A stretch of DNA of 64,000 bases from Nonomuraea guangzhouensis (GCF_019396345.1 NZ_JAHKRM010000045.1:1-64000), one strand, 5' to 3'. Counted from the stretch's first letter, positions 7,414-17,070 are shown. The notes: a model not told the origin generated them from the sequence alone. A program made the numbers and translations.

Positions 7414-8958
7414 ATGAAAAGCTCACTCCCCCTTCGCCCCCCAGCTCTGATCTGCTCGGCCCTGCTCACACTGACCGCGTGCGGCACTTTCGCGAACAGC
7501 GACTCCCCGGCCGGTGCCGACCAGAACGTGGTGATCAGTCTCCAGTTCTCCCCGCGCTCCAACTACGCTCTCGAAACCGACGACGCCCTGGTGCTCAGCC
7601 AGATCGGCTGCCTGGAAACCCTGCTCACCTATGACAACAAGGCCGGTGCGCTCAAGCCGCTGCTGGCCACCAAATGGACTCAGAGCAACCCCACCACCTG
7701 GGATTTCACCCTGCGGGAGAACGTCAAGTTCCAGGACGGCACCGCTCTGACGGCCGACGCCGTCGTCCAGGGACTGAAGCACGTGCTCTCGGTCGAGGCG
7801 CCGCCACGGGCGTTCAACAAGACGGTCGTCTCGTCGGTCGCCGCAGTCGACGGCTCGACCGTCCGGATCACCACCCCCAAACCGAGCGCCCTGCTGCCGT
7901 TCCGGCTGGCCAGCGCCAACACCGGCATTCTGGCGCCGGCCGCCTACACCTCCTCGGGCATCAAGCCGATCGGGCACTGCACCGGGCCCTACAAGCCGAC
8001 TTCCGAGGCCACCGGACAGTCGATCTCGATGGAGCGCAACACGACCTACTGGGGTGGGCAGGTCCCGCTGGCCAAGGTCGAGGCCAGGTTCATCGCCGAA
8101 GGCGCGACCCGGGCGACCCAGGTCCAGACCGGAGAATCCCAGATCGCACTGGGCATCCCGGCCACCAGCCTGGCCGCGCTGAAGGGCGACAAGGAGCTCG
8201 TGGTCAGCGAGACGTTCACGCCGCGCACGACCGGGCTGTACTTCAACAACTCACGTGCCCCGTTCAACAAGGCCGCGCTGCGCAAGGCCGTACAGGCCGC
8301 CCTCGACCTCGACGCCATCGCCAAGAGCGTCTACAACAACGGCGCCGAGCCCGCGATCGGCCCGTTCTCGCCCACCGAGCCGTGGGCACCCAAGGGCATG
8401 CAGCCGGTGGCGCAGAACCTCGACCAGGCCAAGGCCCTGCTCGCCGAGGCCGGATACGCCCCCGGCAAGCTCAAGCTGACGCTGCTGGCCTACACCGAAC
8501 GGCCCGAGTTCGCCGACCTCGCCACCGTGATCCAGGCCAACCTCAAGGCGATCGGCATCGAGGTCAAGGTGAAGAGCAGTGACTACGCCGGGATCGAACC
8601 CCAGCTCCTGTCCGGCGACTACGACCTCACGCTGCTGTCGCGCAACCACCTGGTCGACATCGCCGACCCCAATGGCTTCCTGTCCTCGGACTACACCTGT
8701 GAAGGCGGCTTCAACATCAGCCGCTTCTGCGACCCGGCCATCGACAAGAAGATCGCCTCGGCGAACGCCATGACCGACGCCACCGAGCGCAACGCCGTCT
8801 ACGCCGAGGTCGCGCGCTACCTCGAAGAGAACGCGGTCACCGTCTTCCAGGTGCACGAGCAGACACATGCCGCATACCGCGCGGGTGTGAAGGGTTTCAC
8901 CGACGACCCACTCGCTCGATACGCGATCACCACCGCTGTGACCGTCGCCAAGCAGTAA
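7414..8958 (+). CDS. ABC transporter substrate-binding lipoprotein, family 5 (dipeptide/opine type)
   Basis: This 514-residue extracellular solute receptor has a lipoprotein signal ending in the lipobox LTAC (residues 20-23), so Cys23 becomes lipidated. The SBP_bac_5 signature runs through NPTTWDFTLRENVKFQDGT and the later TGLYFNNSRAPFNKAALRKAV region. Length is normal for the family. ATG 7414 is chosen because the signal peptide starts there and the mapped promoter (7296-7325) would place the transcript start after the earlier ATG at 7321. It is the first gene of the operon and delivers the substrate to the permeases at 11000 and 11931. The ligand is probably a peptide-like or amine compound. 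Confidence 0.9.
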   Translation: MKSSLPLRPPALICSALLTLTACGTFANSDSPAGADQNVVISLQFSPRSNYALETDDALVLSQIGCLETLLTYDNKAGALKPLLATKWTQSNPTTWDFTLRENVKFQDGTALTADAVVQGLKHVLSVEAPPRAFNKTVVSSVAAVDGSTVRITTPKPSALLPFRLASANTGILAPAAYTSSGIKPIGHCTGPYKPTSEATGQSISMERNTTYWGGQVPLAKVEARFIAEGATRATQVQTGESQIALGIPATSLAALKGDKELVVSETFTPRTTGLYFNNSRAPFNKAALRKAVQAALDLDAIAKSVYNNGAEPAIGPFSPTEPWAPKGMQPVAQNLDQAKALLAEAGYAPGKLKLTLLAYTERPEFADLATVIQANLKAIGIEVKVKSSDYAGIEPQLLSGDYDLTLLSRNHLVDIADPNGFLSSDYTCEGGFNISRFCDPAIDKKIASANAMTDATERNAVYAEVARYLEENAVTVFQVHEQTHAAYRAGVKGFTDDPLARYAITTAVTVAKQ

Positions 8959-8984
8959 CGACAAGCAGTAACGGAGGGAATTAC

Positions 8985-9659
8985 ATGGACTTGCTGGGCT
9001 TTACCCCGAAATACATCACTTTCGACTGCTACGGAACGCTCACCCACTTCCAGATGACGCCGACCGTGCTGCCGCTGCTCGAGGACCGCGTCGCACCTGA
9101 GGACATCCCCACCTTCCTGAAGGACTTCCGCGCCTACCGGATGGACGAGGTGCTCGGCCCGTTCAAGCTCTACCCCGAGGTCCTGCGGGACTCCTGGCAG
9201 CGGGCCTGCAACCGCTGGCGCATCCAGTTCCGGCAGTCGGACGCGGACACGATCATCGCCGCGGCCGGCTCGTGGGGGCCGCACCCCGATGTGCCGGAAG
9301 CGCTGGGCAAGCTCGCGTCGGCCTACCCGCTGGTCATCCTGTCCAACGCCACCGACGGCATGCTGGAGAACAACGTCAGGCAGCTCGGCGCGCCCTTCCA
9401 CCGGGTGTTCACCGCCGAGCAGGCTCGCGCGTACAAACCGCGATTCGCGGCTTTCGACTACATGCTCGACCAACTGAACGTGGAACCGCAGGAGATCCTG
9501 CACGTGTCCTCACACATCTGGTACGACCTCATCCCGGCGCACGAGCTGCGGATCAAGCACAAGGTCTACGTCAATCGCGGCTACGACCCGTCCGTCCCCT
9601 TCTACGAATACGCCGAGACCTCCGATCTCACCGGCGTCCCGCCGCTGCTCGGCCTGTAG
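8985..9659 (+). CDS. HAD hydrolase, L-2-haloacid dehalogenase-like
   Basis: This 224-residue cytoplasmic enzyme shows the type II haloacid dehalogenase layout: FDCYGTLT (residues 14-21, nucleophile Asp15 with Tyr in place of the phosphatase Asp), SNATDG (Ser/Asn motif II), the Lys of YKPRFAAFDYML, and HVSSHIWYDLIPAHE for motifs III/IV. DxYGT is characteristic of dehalogenases rather than phosphatases. A GGAGG ribosome binding site precedes ATG. It sits between the importer lipoprotein and an amine-oxidase-like flavoprotein, so it may release halide or phosphate from an imported compound or its product. The actual reaction is not known. Confidence 0.8.
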   Translation: MDLLGFTPKYITFDCYGTLTHFQMTPTVLPLLEDRVAPEDIPTFLKDFRAYRMDEVLGPFKLYPEVLRDSWQRACNRWRIQFRQSDADTIIAAAGSWGPHPDVPEALGKLASAYPLVILSNATDGMLENNVRQLGAPFHRVFTAEQARAYKPRFAAFDYMLDQLNVEPQEILHVSSHIWYDLIPAHELRIKHKVYVNRGYDPSVPFYEYAETSDLTGVPPLLGL

Positions 9660-9679
9660 TCCAACGACTGGGAGGACAC

Positions 9680-10957
9680 GTGAAGCTCGTTTCCTACTGG
9701 CTGGACACCGCCAAGCCGGCCGGCGACTTCCGCCGCACCGAACCACCGGCACGCGCGGACGTCGTCATCGTGGGCGCAGGTCTCACCGGCCTGTCGACCG
9801 CCTTGCACCTGTCCCGCCAGGGCGCGCAGGTCGCGCTGCTGGAGGCGCACACCGTCGGCTGGGGCGCCTCCGGCCGCAACGGCGGAATGGCCACCCCGGG
9901 ACTGGCGATCTCCTTCGGCGCGGGGGTGAAGCGCTACGGAACGGAGCGCGCCACCGCGATGTTCCGCAGCTACAACGACGCGATCGACACCCTCGAAGAC
10001 GTCGTGACAACTGAGGGGATCGACTGCTCCTTCAGCCGGACCGGGCGGCTGACGCTGGCCAGCAAACCGGCGCACTACCAGAGCTTCCAGGCCTCGGCCG
10101 CGCTGATGCGCGAGCTGGCCGGGCAGGATGTGCGGCTCGTACCGCCCGCGCGCATCCGTGAGGAGATCGGCAGTGACCACTACCACGGCGCGATGGTCGA
10201 TCCCCTCGGCGCGGGCGTCCACGTGGGACGGCTGACGGCCGGACTGGCGGCGGCCGTGTCGACGAACGGCGTGTCCATCCACGAGGAGTGCCAGGTCACT
10301 GGGCTGACCCGGCGCTCCGGTTACCAGCACGACGTGCACACCGAACTCGGCACCATACGCGGCGACCAGGTGGTGATCGCCACCAGCGGCTACACCGGCG
10401 GCCTGACCCCGTGGCTACGCCGGCGGATCGTGCCGATCGGCAGCTTCATCATCGTCACCGAACCCCTCGACCAGAGCGTCGTGGACGAACTGCTGCCGCA
10501 CCGGCGCGTCGCCTCCGACAGCAAGAACCTGCTCTACTATTTCCGGATCACGCCGGACAACCGGCTGCTCTTCGGCGGACGCGCCCGGTTCGCGCTGTCG
10601 GCTCCCGCTTCCGACATCAAGAGCGGGCGGATCCTGCGCCGCGCGATGACGACCGTGTTCCCGCAGCTGGCCGGCGCTCGTGTCGACTACTGCTGGGGCG
10701 GCCTGGTGGACATGTCGCTGGACCAGATGGTGCACGCCGGGGAACGTGACGGCCTGTTCTACTCCGTCGGCTACAGCGGCCACGGCGTGCAGATGGCCAC
10801 GCACATGGGCAAGGTGCTGGCCCAGGTGCTGGGCGGCGAACCGGCCGCCAACCCGTGGCAGGACCTCCCGTTCCGCGCCGTTCCCGGGCACTTCGGCCCG
10901 CCGTGGTTCCTGCCGCCGGTCGGCGCCTACTACAAGTTCCTCGACCTCGTCCGCTGA
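9680..10957 (+). CDS. FAD-dependent oxidoreductase, gamma-glutamylputrescine oxidase-like
   Basis: This 425-residue DAO-family flavoprotein has the FAD Rossmann motif VVIVGAGLTGLSTALHLSRQG at residues 29-49, GWGASGRNGG near 60 and the C-terminal flavin-contact segment YSVGYSGHGVQMATHMGKVLA near 370. It resembles PuuB/OrdL proteins that oxidise N-acyl polyamines or similar amines to aldehydes. GTG 9680 with a GGAGG site 5 bases upstream is the start; the longer open frame upstream is antisense-quality sequence inside the HAD gene. An aldehyde dehydrogenase at the end of the same operon would oxidise its product, which supports the amine-to-aldehyde role. Confidence 0.85.
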   Translation: MKLVSYWLDTAKPAGDFRRTEPPARADVVIVGAGLTGLSTALHLSRQGAQVALLEAHTVGWGASGRNGGMATPGLAISFGAGVKRYGTERATAMFRSYNDAIDTLEDVVTTEGIDCSFSRTGRLTLASKPAHYQSFQASAALMRELAGQDVRLVPPARIREEIGSDHYHGAMVDPLGAGVHVGRLTAGLAAAVSTNGVSIHEECQVTGLTRRSGYQHDVHTELGTIRGDQVVIATSGYTGGLTPWLRRRIVPIGSFIIVTEPLDQSVVDELLPHRRVASDSKNLLYYFRITPDNRLLFGGRARFALSAPASDIKSGRILRRAMTTVFPQLAGARVDYCWGGLVDMSLDQMVHAGERDGLFYSVGYSGHGVQMATHMGKVLAQVLGGEPAANPWQDLPFRAVPGHFGPPWFLPPVGAYYKFLDLVR

Positions 10958-10999
10958 CCAACCTTCACCGGGGACGGCTATGGAAAGGGCAGGCATGCG

Positions 11000-11944
11000 A
11001 TGTTCTTCTTGATCAGACGGCTGGCCGTACTCGTCGGCACGCTGGTGATCGCGTCGTTCGTGGTCTTCCTGATCCCCTATCTCACGCCGGGCGATCCCGT
11101 ACGGAAGATCCTGCGCGGCCGGGTGCGCGACCTCAACGTCGACCCGGTCACGCTGGAGAGCCTGCGTCGCTCGTACGGACTCGACCGGCCGCTGCTGACG
11201 CAGTTCTGGGACTGGCTCGCCAAGGCGCTGCGCGGAGATCTCGGCCTGTCCTACACCAGCCGTTCCCCGGTCACCGAGATGATCAGCAGCGCGCTGGGGG
11301 TGACGACCGTTCTCGCCATCACCTCACTCCTGATCGCGCTGGTGGCCGCGCTGTTCTTCGGCTCGCTGGCCGCGGTCAAGCGCGGCAAGCCCACCGACAC
11401 CGCCATCACCTCGATCACCCAGGGGTTCGTCGCGATCCCGGAGTACTGGCTGGCGCCGGTGCTGATCCTGGTCTTCGCGCTCCAGCTCGGCGCGCTGCCG
11501 TCGGCGGGGTGGCGGGGCCCCGAGTCGATGGTCCTGCCCTGCCTCACTCTCGCGCTGCGCCCGATGAGCTACTTCACCCAGGTGACCAGGGCATCGATGA
11601 TCGACGTACTGGAATCGCCGCACATCACCGCCGCGCGAGCGCGCGGACTGACGTTCGGCGCGACGATGCTCCGGCATGGCGTACGCAACGCGCTGCTGCC
11701 GGTGATCACCTTGTTCTCGGTGTGGCTGGCCGGCCTGCTCGGCGGCTCGGTGGTGGTCGAGGTGATCTTCTCGATCCCCGGCATGGGCCGCCTGCTCTAT
11801 GAGTCGGTCGTCAACAACGACGTTCCCACTATCCAGGCCGGAGTCATCAGCCTGGTCGGGTTGGCCGTCCTCATCACGACGCTGACCGATCTGGGGTACA
11901 CACTCATCAATCCCACGGTGAGGGCCGCACATGTCTCTGCTTGA
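11000..11944 (+). CDS. ABC transporter permease, DppB-like
   Basis: This 314-residue inner-membrane subunit of the importer has six predicted membrane segments, with the first at residues 9-30. The family sequence GDPVRKILRGR follows and an EAA-type coupling loop reads TAARARGLTFGATMLRHGVRN near residue 215; that loop contacts the ATPase subunits. A GAAAGG ribosome binding site lies about 12 bases before ATG 11000. The gene overlaps the next permease by 14 bases, so the two are co-translated. Confidence 0.9.
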   Translation: MFFLIRRLAVLVGTLVIASFVVFLIPYLTPGDPVRKILRGRVRDLNVDPVTLESLRRSYGLDRPLLTQFWDWLAKALRGDLGLSYTSRSPVTEMISSALGVTTVLAITSLLIALVAALFFGSLAAVKRGKPTDTAITSITQGFVAIPEYWLAPVLILVFALQLGALPSAGWRGPESMVLPCLTLALRPMSYFTQVTRASMIDVLESPHITAARARGLTFGATMLRHGVRNALLPVITLFSVWLAGLLGGSVVVEVIFSIPGMGRLLYESVVNNDVPTIQAGVISLVGLAVLITTLTDLGYTLINPTVRAAHVSA

Positions 11945-12824
11945 CGATCATCTCGCCGGCAAGGCGCCGAACGACGCCCCGGCGACCGGTGCGGAGCGCG
12001 GGCGCGGCCGGACCGGCCTGCGGAGCTGGCCACCCAGCCTCCTCGTCGGATCCGCGCTCTTCGGGCTCATCCTGATCACGCTCGTCCTGACCCCGTGGAT
12101 CATGCCGCACGACCCGGCGGCCCAGAACCTGGCCGACCGGCTGGCGCCGAGCGGCGCCACGCATCTGCTCGGCAGCGACCACCTCGGCAGGGACGTGCTG
12201 AGCCGGCTGATGGACGGTGGCCGGTTCTCGGTGTCGATCGCCGCCATCACGCTGATGATCTGCGCGGTGAGCGGCACGCTGGTCGGCATCGTCTGCGCGC
12301 GGCGGGGCGGCAAGTTCGACGAGTTCGTCATGCGGCTCACCGATGTGCTGCTGGCCTTTCCCGAGATCATCGTCGCGCTGTTCCTCGTGGCCATCCTGGG
12401 CACGAACTACGGCACCCTGATCCTGGCCCTGGTCATCGGCGGCTGGACGCCGTTCGCCCGGCTGGCCCGCAGCGTCGCCCTCGAGATCGGCTCGCACGAC
12501 TACATCGAGGCCGCGCGGGCGCTGGGCTGCTCCTCGTCGTTCATCATGTTCCGGCACATCCTGCCGAACGCGCTGAGCCCGCTGCTGGCGCACGCCGCGG
12601 TCCGGTTCGGGCACAAACTGATCACCGTGGGCGCCCTGTCCTACCTCGGTCTCGGCATCCAGCCACCGGACGCGGACTGGGGGTCCATGCTCGCGAACGC
12701 TCAGCCGTACCTCACGAAAACGCCTGGCTTGATCATCTACCCTGGCCTGGCCATCTTCGTGACGGCATTGAGCGTCACACTCATCGGCCAAGGTCTCAAC
12801 GCCAGGAGGAGCCGGCGTGGGTGA
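11931..12824 (+). CDS. ABC transporter permease, DppC-like
   Basis: This is the second membrane subunit of the importer, 297 residues. It has a polar N-terminus of about 38 residues, then a membrane segment, the family motif LLGSDHLGRDVLSRLMDGGR near residue 80 and an EAA loop IEAARALGCSSSFIMFRHILPN near 190. It pairs with the product at 11000 to form the transport channel. It overlaps the upstream permease gene and is followed after 36 bases by the GntR gene on the same strand. Confidence 0.9.
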   Translation: MSLLDDHLAGKAPNDAPATGAERGRGRTGLRSWPPSLLVGSALFGLILITLVLTPWIMPHDPAAQNLADRLAPSGATHLLGSDHLGRDVLSRLMDGGRFSVSIAAITLMICAVSGTLVGIVCARRGGKFDEFVMRLTDVLLAFPEIIVALFLVAILGTNYGTLILALVIGGWTPFARLARSVALEIGSHDYIEAARALGCSSSFIMFRHILPNALSPLLAHAAVRFGHKLITVGALSYLGLGIQPPDADWGSMLANAQPYLTKTPGLIIYPGLAIFVTALSVTLIGQGLNARRSRRG

Positions 12825-12860
12825 ACAGGCCGCTACACCAAAGATCGCGAAGGAGCATTC

Positions 12861-13556
12861 GTGAGCGAACCCAGGCGCAGGGCCGAACCGCACGTTCCCA
12901 AGCGCACCCTCTCCGCCGTGGTGACGTCCCAGATCAGGGAACGGATCATCAGCGGCGGGTACCCTCCCGGCAGTCAGATGAACGAAGTGGAGATCGCGGC
13001 GGGGTTCGCCACCAGCCGTGGCCCGGTCCGCGAGGCGCTCCAACGGCTGGCGCAGGAAGGATTGCTGGTCGCCTCGCCGCACAAGGGCATCACTGTCCGG
13101 GTCCTGACCGACGACGACCTGGAGGACCTTTACTTCGCGCGGGCCGCCATCGAACGCGCGGCGATGGAGCGGCTGACCGCCCGGGGCACGCCGGCGGCGC
13201 TGATCGCCACCCTCGAACAGGCGGTGCGGCTCCTGGCGCTGGCCGTGGCACGCCAGGACTGGCAGCGGGTCTCCGCGGCCGACCTCGGCTTCCACCAGGC
13301 CATCGTGGACGCCGCCCGGAGTGAGCGGCTGTCGGCGATGTACGCCTCACTGGCCGACCAGACCCGGCTCGGACTGAACCTGCTCGTGGCCACCTACAAG
13401 GGCCGCACGGATCTCGTCGAGGAGCACGAGCAGTTGCTCAAGCTGCTCACCTCCGGCGACCACGCCGCCTTGTTCGACGCGCTCAACCGGCATTTCGGCG
13501 ACGCGATGATCACGCTGCGGGACCACCGCGACAACAGCCCGGTTCCCCCGGTCTGA
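12861..13556 (+). CDS. GntR family regulator, FCD subfamily (operon-encoded)
   Basis: This 231-residue regulator has an N-terminal winged helix (residues 15-80, with FATSRGPVREALQRLAQEG) and an FCD effector domain with the metal/ligand residues in DLGFHQAIVDAARSERL near residue 140. A GAAGGAG ribosome binding site precedes GTG 12861. It lies inside the importer/oxidation operon between the permease and ATPase genes, a common place for a local repressor. The paired TTGT-N2-ACAA palindromes over the operon promoter at 7262-7305 fit its family's operator form, which suggests substrate-inducible negative control. Confidence 0.9.
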   Translation: MSEPRRRAEPHVPKRTLSAVVTSQIRERIISGGYPPGSQMNEVEIAAGFATSRGPVREALQRLAQEGLLVASPHKGITVRVLTDDDLEDLYFARAAIERAAMERLTARGTPAALIATLEQAVRLLALAVARQDWQRVSAADLGFHQAIVDAARSERLSAMYASLADQTRLGLNLLVATYKGRTDLVEEHEQLLKLLTSGDHAALFDALNRHFGDAMITLRDHRDNSPVPPV

Positions 13557-13580
13557 CCCCACCACGCGAAGGAGAACCTC

Positions 13581-14573
13581 GTGGCGGAACTGCTCACGGT
13601 CGAGAACCTCGCCGTATACGCCGGCTCCAGTCCGGCGGAGAGGATCGTCGACGGCGTGTCGCTGTCCATGGGCGAAGGCGAGGTCCTCGCCCTCGTCGGC
13701 GAATCGGGCTCCGGCAAGAGCCTGACCGCGATGTCGCTGGTGCGCCTGCTGCCCCGGCCGCTCACCGCTGGCGCCGACCTGATGACCCTCGACGACGTCG
13801 ACCTCCTGCGCGCGACCGATCGGAGGATGGACCAGATCCGCGGCGGGCGCATCGGCATGCTGTTCCAGCAGCCCAAGCACATGCTCGACCCGACCTCCAC
13901 GGTGGGCGCCCAGGTCGCCGAACCGCTGCGCCGATTCCGTGGCATGAACCGGGCCACGGCCCGCCAGGCGACCATCGAACTGCTGCGGGACGTCGGTGTC
14001 CCCGAGCCGGAGCGGCGCGCCCGCTCCTACGCCCACCAGCTCTCCGGTGGCCTCGCACAGCGGGTGATGATCGCCGCCGCTCTGGCCGGGCAGCCCCGCC
14101 TGCTCATCGCCGACGAGCCGACCACCGCGCTGGACGTCACCGTGGAGGCGCAGATCCTGCGGCTGCTCGCCGCCAAGAAGGCCGAACTCGGCATGTCGAT
14201 CCTGTTCATCTCGCACGACCTCGGGGTCGTCTCCTCGATCGCCGACCGGATCGCGGTCATGTACGCCGGCCGCATCGTCGAGCAGGGCCCGGCCGACGAG
14301 GTGCTCACCGCGCCGCGGCACCCCTACACCCGCGCGCTGATCGAGTGCTCCCTGCTGCGGCCCGGCCCCTCGGGTGAGCTGTGCTCCATCCCCGGTCATG
14401 CCGACTCGGCCCTGCGGATCACCGCCGGCTGCCGGTTCCGCCCCCGCTGCACCGCCACCCACGACGCCCACATCGAGCACCAGTGCGCCGCCGCCGAGCC
14501 GGCCCTCGCGACGCAGAGTCATGCCACGAGGTGCTGGATCGGCATGCCCACCCAGGTCAAGGAGCCCGCATGA
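13581..14573 (+). CDS. ABC transporter ATPase, DppD-like
   Basis: This 330-residue ATPase subunit has Walker A VGESGSGKS near residue 37, Q-loop FQQPKHMLD near 95, signature LSGGLAQRV near 155, Walker B LLIADEPTTALD near 172, and the oligopeptide-transporter C-terminal Cys cluster (CRFRPRCTATHDAHIEHQC), which in this family can bind an Fe-S cluster. The signature carries LAQ where most homologues have MRQ. A GAAGGAG site precedes GTG. The stop overlaps the start of the second ATPase (ATGA), so both are made in equal amounts. Confidence 0.9.
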   Translation: MAELLTVENLAVYAGSSPAERIVDGVSLSMGEGEVLALVGESGSGKSLTAMSLVRLLPRPLTAGADLMTLDDVDLLRATDRRMDQIRGGRIGMLFQQPKHMLDPTSTVGAQVAEPLRRFRGMNRATARQATIELLRDVGVPEPERRARSYAHQLSGGLAQRVMIAAALAGQPRLLIADEPTTALDVTVEAQILRLLAAKKAELGMSILFISHDLGVVSSIADRIAVMYAGRIVEQGPADEVLTAPRHPYTRALIECSLLRPGPSGELCSIPGHADSALRITAGCRFRPRCTATHDAHIEHQCAAAEPALATQSHATRCWIGMPTQVKEPA

Positions 14574-15562
14574 GCAGCCAGCTGCTGGTCGTCGACGACG
14601 CGGTCAAACACTTCCCCCTCCCCCGTCAGGGCCTGCGCCGCCGCGAGCACGTGCACTCCCTCGACGGGATCAACCTCCGCGTCGACTCCGGCGAGGTGTT
14701 CGGGCTGGTGGGCGAGTCGGGCTCCGGCAAGAGCACCCTGGCCAGGGTCATCCTCGGGCTGACCCCCACGACTTCTGGGCAGGTGTCGATCGACGGCCTC
14801 GGCCCGCGAGCGCCACGCAAGCAGCTCGCCCGCACCGCCCAACTGATCTTCCAGGATCCGCATGCCGCGATGGACCCCCGCATGACCCTGGGTGCCAGCC
14901 TGACGGCCGTACTCGCGCAGCATCGCATCGGCAACAAGGAAGAACGCGCGCAAGCGGTCTCCGACGCGCTCGCGGAGGTCGGGCTCGACGACAGCTACCT
15001 GCACCGCTATCCGGGCGAATGCTCCGGCGGGCAGCTGCAACGGGTGGTCATCGCCCGCGCGCTGCTGCTCAGACCGAAATTACTGATCTGCGACGAACCG
15101 ACCTCCGCGCTGGACGCCTCCGTACAGGCGCGGATTCTCAACCTGCTACGCAGGCTCCAGGGCGAACACGGGCTCGCCATGATCGTGATCTCGCACGACC
15201 TACGGGTGGTGCGGTACCTCGGCGACCGTGTCGCGGTGATGTACCTGGGGCAGATCGTGGAGATCGCCGATCGCGACGAGATCTACGAGCGCTCGTGCCA
15301 CCCTTACACCCTCGCGCTGCTCGCCGCCGGAGCCGCGACGACCACCGGAAAGCAGCCCCCGGCCACCGTCACCGGCGAGCCGCCCTCACCCATCCACCCG
15401 CCCAGCGGATGCCGCTTCCACCCCCGATGCCCACTGGCGGCACCCGAGTGCCGGTCTGCGGCACCGGAACTACGGGAGATCGCCCCGGGACACCAGGTGC
15501 GGTGCCACCGCTGGGAAACAGCGCGAACGACACTGGCGAGCGAGGAGTCCCCCAACCGATGA
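14570..15562 (+). CDS. ABC transporter ATPase, DppF-like
   Basis: This second ATPase subunit of the importer has 330 residues, with Walker A VGESGSGKSTLA, signature CSGGQLQRV, Walker B LLICDEPTSALD and the C-terminal CRFHPRCPLAAPEC cluster. The start at ATG 14570 overlaps the stop of the preceding ATPase by 4 bases, which fixes it over a long upstream open frame. Its own stop overlaps the aldehyde dehydrogenase start in the same way, so transporter and catabolic enzyme are translationally linked. Confidence 0.9.
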   Translation: MSSQLLVVDDAVKHFPLPRQGLRRREHVHSLDGINLRVDSGEVFGLVGESGSGKSTLARVILGLTPTTSGQVSIDGLGPRAPRKQLARTAQLIFQDPHAAMDPRMTLGASLTAVLAQHRIGNKEERAQAVSDALAEVGLDDSYLHRYPGECSGGQLQRVVIARALLLRPKLLICDEPTSALDASVQARILNLLRRLQGEHGLAMIVISHDLRVVRYLGDRVAVMYLGQIVEIADRDEIYERSCHPYTLALLAAGAATTTGKQPPATVTGEPPSPIHPPSGCRFHPRCPLAAPECRSAAPELREIAPGHQVRCHRWETARTTLASEESPNR

Positions 15563-17070
15563 GCGCGCAGGTTTCGCACAGCAGACAGGTGTGGCAGCCA
15601 CCGGCCGGCGGCTTCTGGGAAGGCGTCTGGCGCGACGGTGATCAGCGGATGTCCGTGCACGACCCGGAGGACGGGGCGTATGTCGGGACCGTGATGGACG
15701 CCACGGATGCCGAGGTCCGGCGCGCCGTCGCTTATGTGGCCCAGGGACAGCTCCGGCTGGCCTGGCCGCTATGGGAACGACGTGCCGCCATCGAAGCTAC
15801 GGCGGTCGCCCTCGCCGCGTCGGCGGACCGGTTCGCCACGATCATCGCCACCGAGGGCTGCAAGACCATCACCGAAGCCCGCGCCGAAGTCTCGCGCGCG
15901 GTCGAGACACTGCGGCTCACCGGCCAGGCCGCGGCGGCGCTCACCGGCCGTACCGTCCCGTTCGACAACACCCCACGCGGCCTGGGGTGGACCGGCTGGT
16001 ACACCCGTGAACCGGTCGGCGTCGTCGCCACGATCACCCCGTTCAACGACCCGCTCAACCTGGTCGCGCACAAGCTCGGACCGGCGCTGCTCGCCGGCAA
16101 CGCCGTGGTGCTCAAGCCCGCCCCGGCGACACCGCTGACCGCGCTCGCCCTCGTCGAGTTGTTCCTGGACAACGGGGTGCCCGGCGAATACCTGGCCGCC
16201 GTGCCCGGTGTCCACGCCGGGCAGGCCCTGGTGGCCGACCCACGGGTGGACGTGGTGTCCTTCACCGGCGGGCCGCGTACCGCCGACCGCATCGCACAAG
16301 GGGGACCGGCCCGCAAACTCATCATGGAACTCGGCGGCAACAACGCCCTGATCGCCTGCGCGGACGCCGACCCGGCCGCCGTCGCCGCCGCCGTCGTCGA
16401 CGGCGCGTTCGGGGTCGCGGGCCAGAACTGCCTTTCGGTGCAGCGGGTCTTCGTCGAAGCGGACCTCTTCCCCGAGGTGCTGGAGAGGGTCGTACGCGCC
16501 ACCGCCGCCCTCGTCGTCGGCACCAAGCACGACCCGGCCACCGACGTCGGCCCGCTGGTCACCGAGGCCGAAGCCCAGCGCGTCGCCGCATGGATCGACG
16601 AGGCCGTCGCCGCCGGGGCGACCCTCCACACCGGCGGCGCCCGCAAGGGGAGCTTCGTGACCCCCGCGGTGCTCACCGACGTGCCGGGCGACGCCCGGAT
16701 CCGCGTCGACGAGGTGTTCGGCCCAGCGGTGCTGCTCGACCCGTTCTCCGATCTGCGAGAGGCCATCGCCTCGGCGAACGCCGTCGACACCGGTCTGCAG
16801 GCCGGGGTGTTCACCCACGACGTGGACCGGGCGTTGGCCATCGCGGACGCGCTCACCGCCGGCGCCGTGCTGATCAACTCCAGCTCGGACTTCCGAATCG
16901 ACGCCATGCCCTTCGGCGGCTTCAAGCGATCCGGCATCGGGCGCGAAGGCATCGAGTCCGTCATCGACCAGCTGACCGAACCGAAGATCGTCGCGATCAA
17001 CAGAGGCCTCCGTGGTTCAGCGAACCTCAACGACGTGACTCAAGAACTGGAGGGAGTGATCGTGAGGTAA
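15559..17070 (+). CDS. aldehyde dehydrogenase, NAD(P)-dependent
   Basis: This 503-residue soluble enzyme oxidises an aldehyde to a carboxylate. Visible are TPFNDPLN (substrate/cofactor region, near residue 159), the cofactor-binding SFTGG, catalytic Glu in MELGGNNA near 258, and the nucleophilic Cys in GVAGQNCLSVQRV near 290, followed by DEVFGPAVLL and the MPFGGFKRSGIGREG C-terminal motif. It starts at ATG 15559 overlapping the ATPase stop. Being the last gene of the operon, it probably removes the aldehyde produced by the flavoprotein at 9680. Confidence 0.9.
   Translation: MSAQVSHSRQVWQPPAGGFWEGVWRDGDQRMSVHDPEDGAYVGTVMDATDAEVRRAVAYVAQGQLRLAWPLWERRAAIEATAVALAASADRFATIIATEGCKTITEARAEVSRAVETLRLTGQAAAALTGRTVPFDNTPRGLGWTGWYTREPVGVVATITPFNDPLNLVAHKLGPALLAGNAVVLKPAPATPLTALALVELFLDNGVPGEYLAAVPGVHAGQALVADPRVDVVSFTGGPRTADRIAQGGPARKLIMELGGNNALIACADADPAAVAAAVVDGAFGVAGQNCLSVQRVFVEADLFPEVLERVVRATAALVVGTKHDPATDVGPLVTEAEAQRVAAWIDEAVAAGATLHTGGARKGSFVTPAVLTDVPGDARIRVDEVFGPAVLLDPFSDLREAIASANAVDTGLQAGVFTHDVDRALAIADALTAGAVLINSSSDFRIDAMPFGGFKRSGIGREGIESVIDQLTEPKIVAINRGLRGSANLNDVTQELEGVIVR

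Noticed and set aside
14374..17070. 898-codon open frame spanning an ABC ATPase and the aldehyde dehydrogenase
   Set aside because: Only the part from ATG 15559 matches a protein family; the upstream part is an off-frame reading of the DppD/DppF genes, which have intact motifs.
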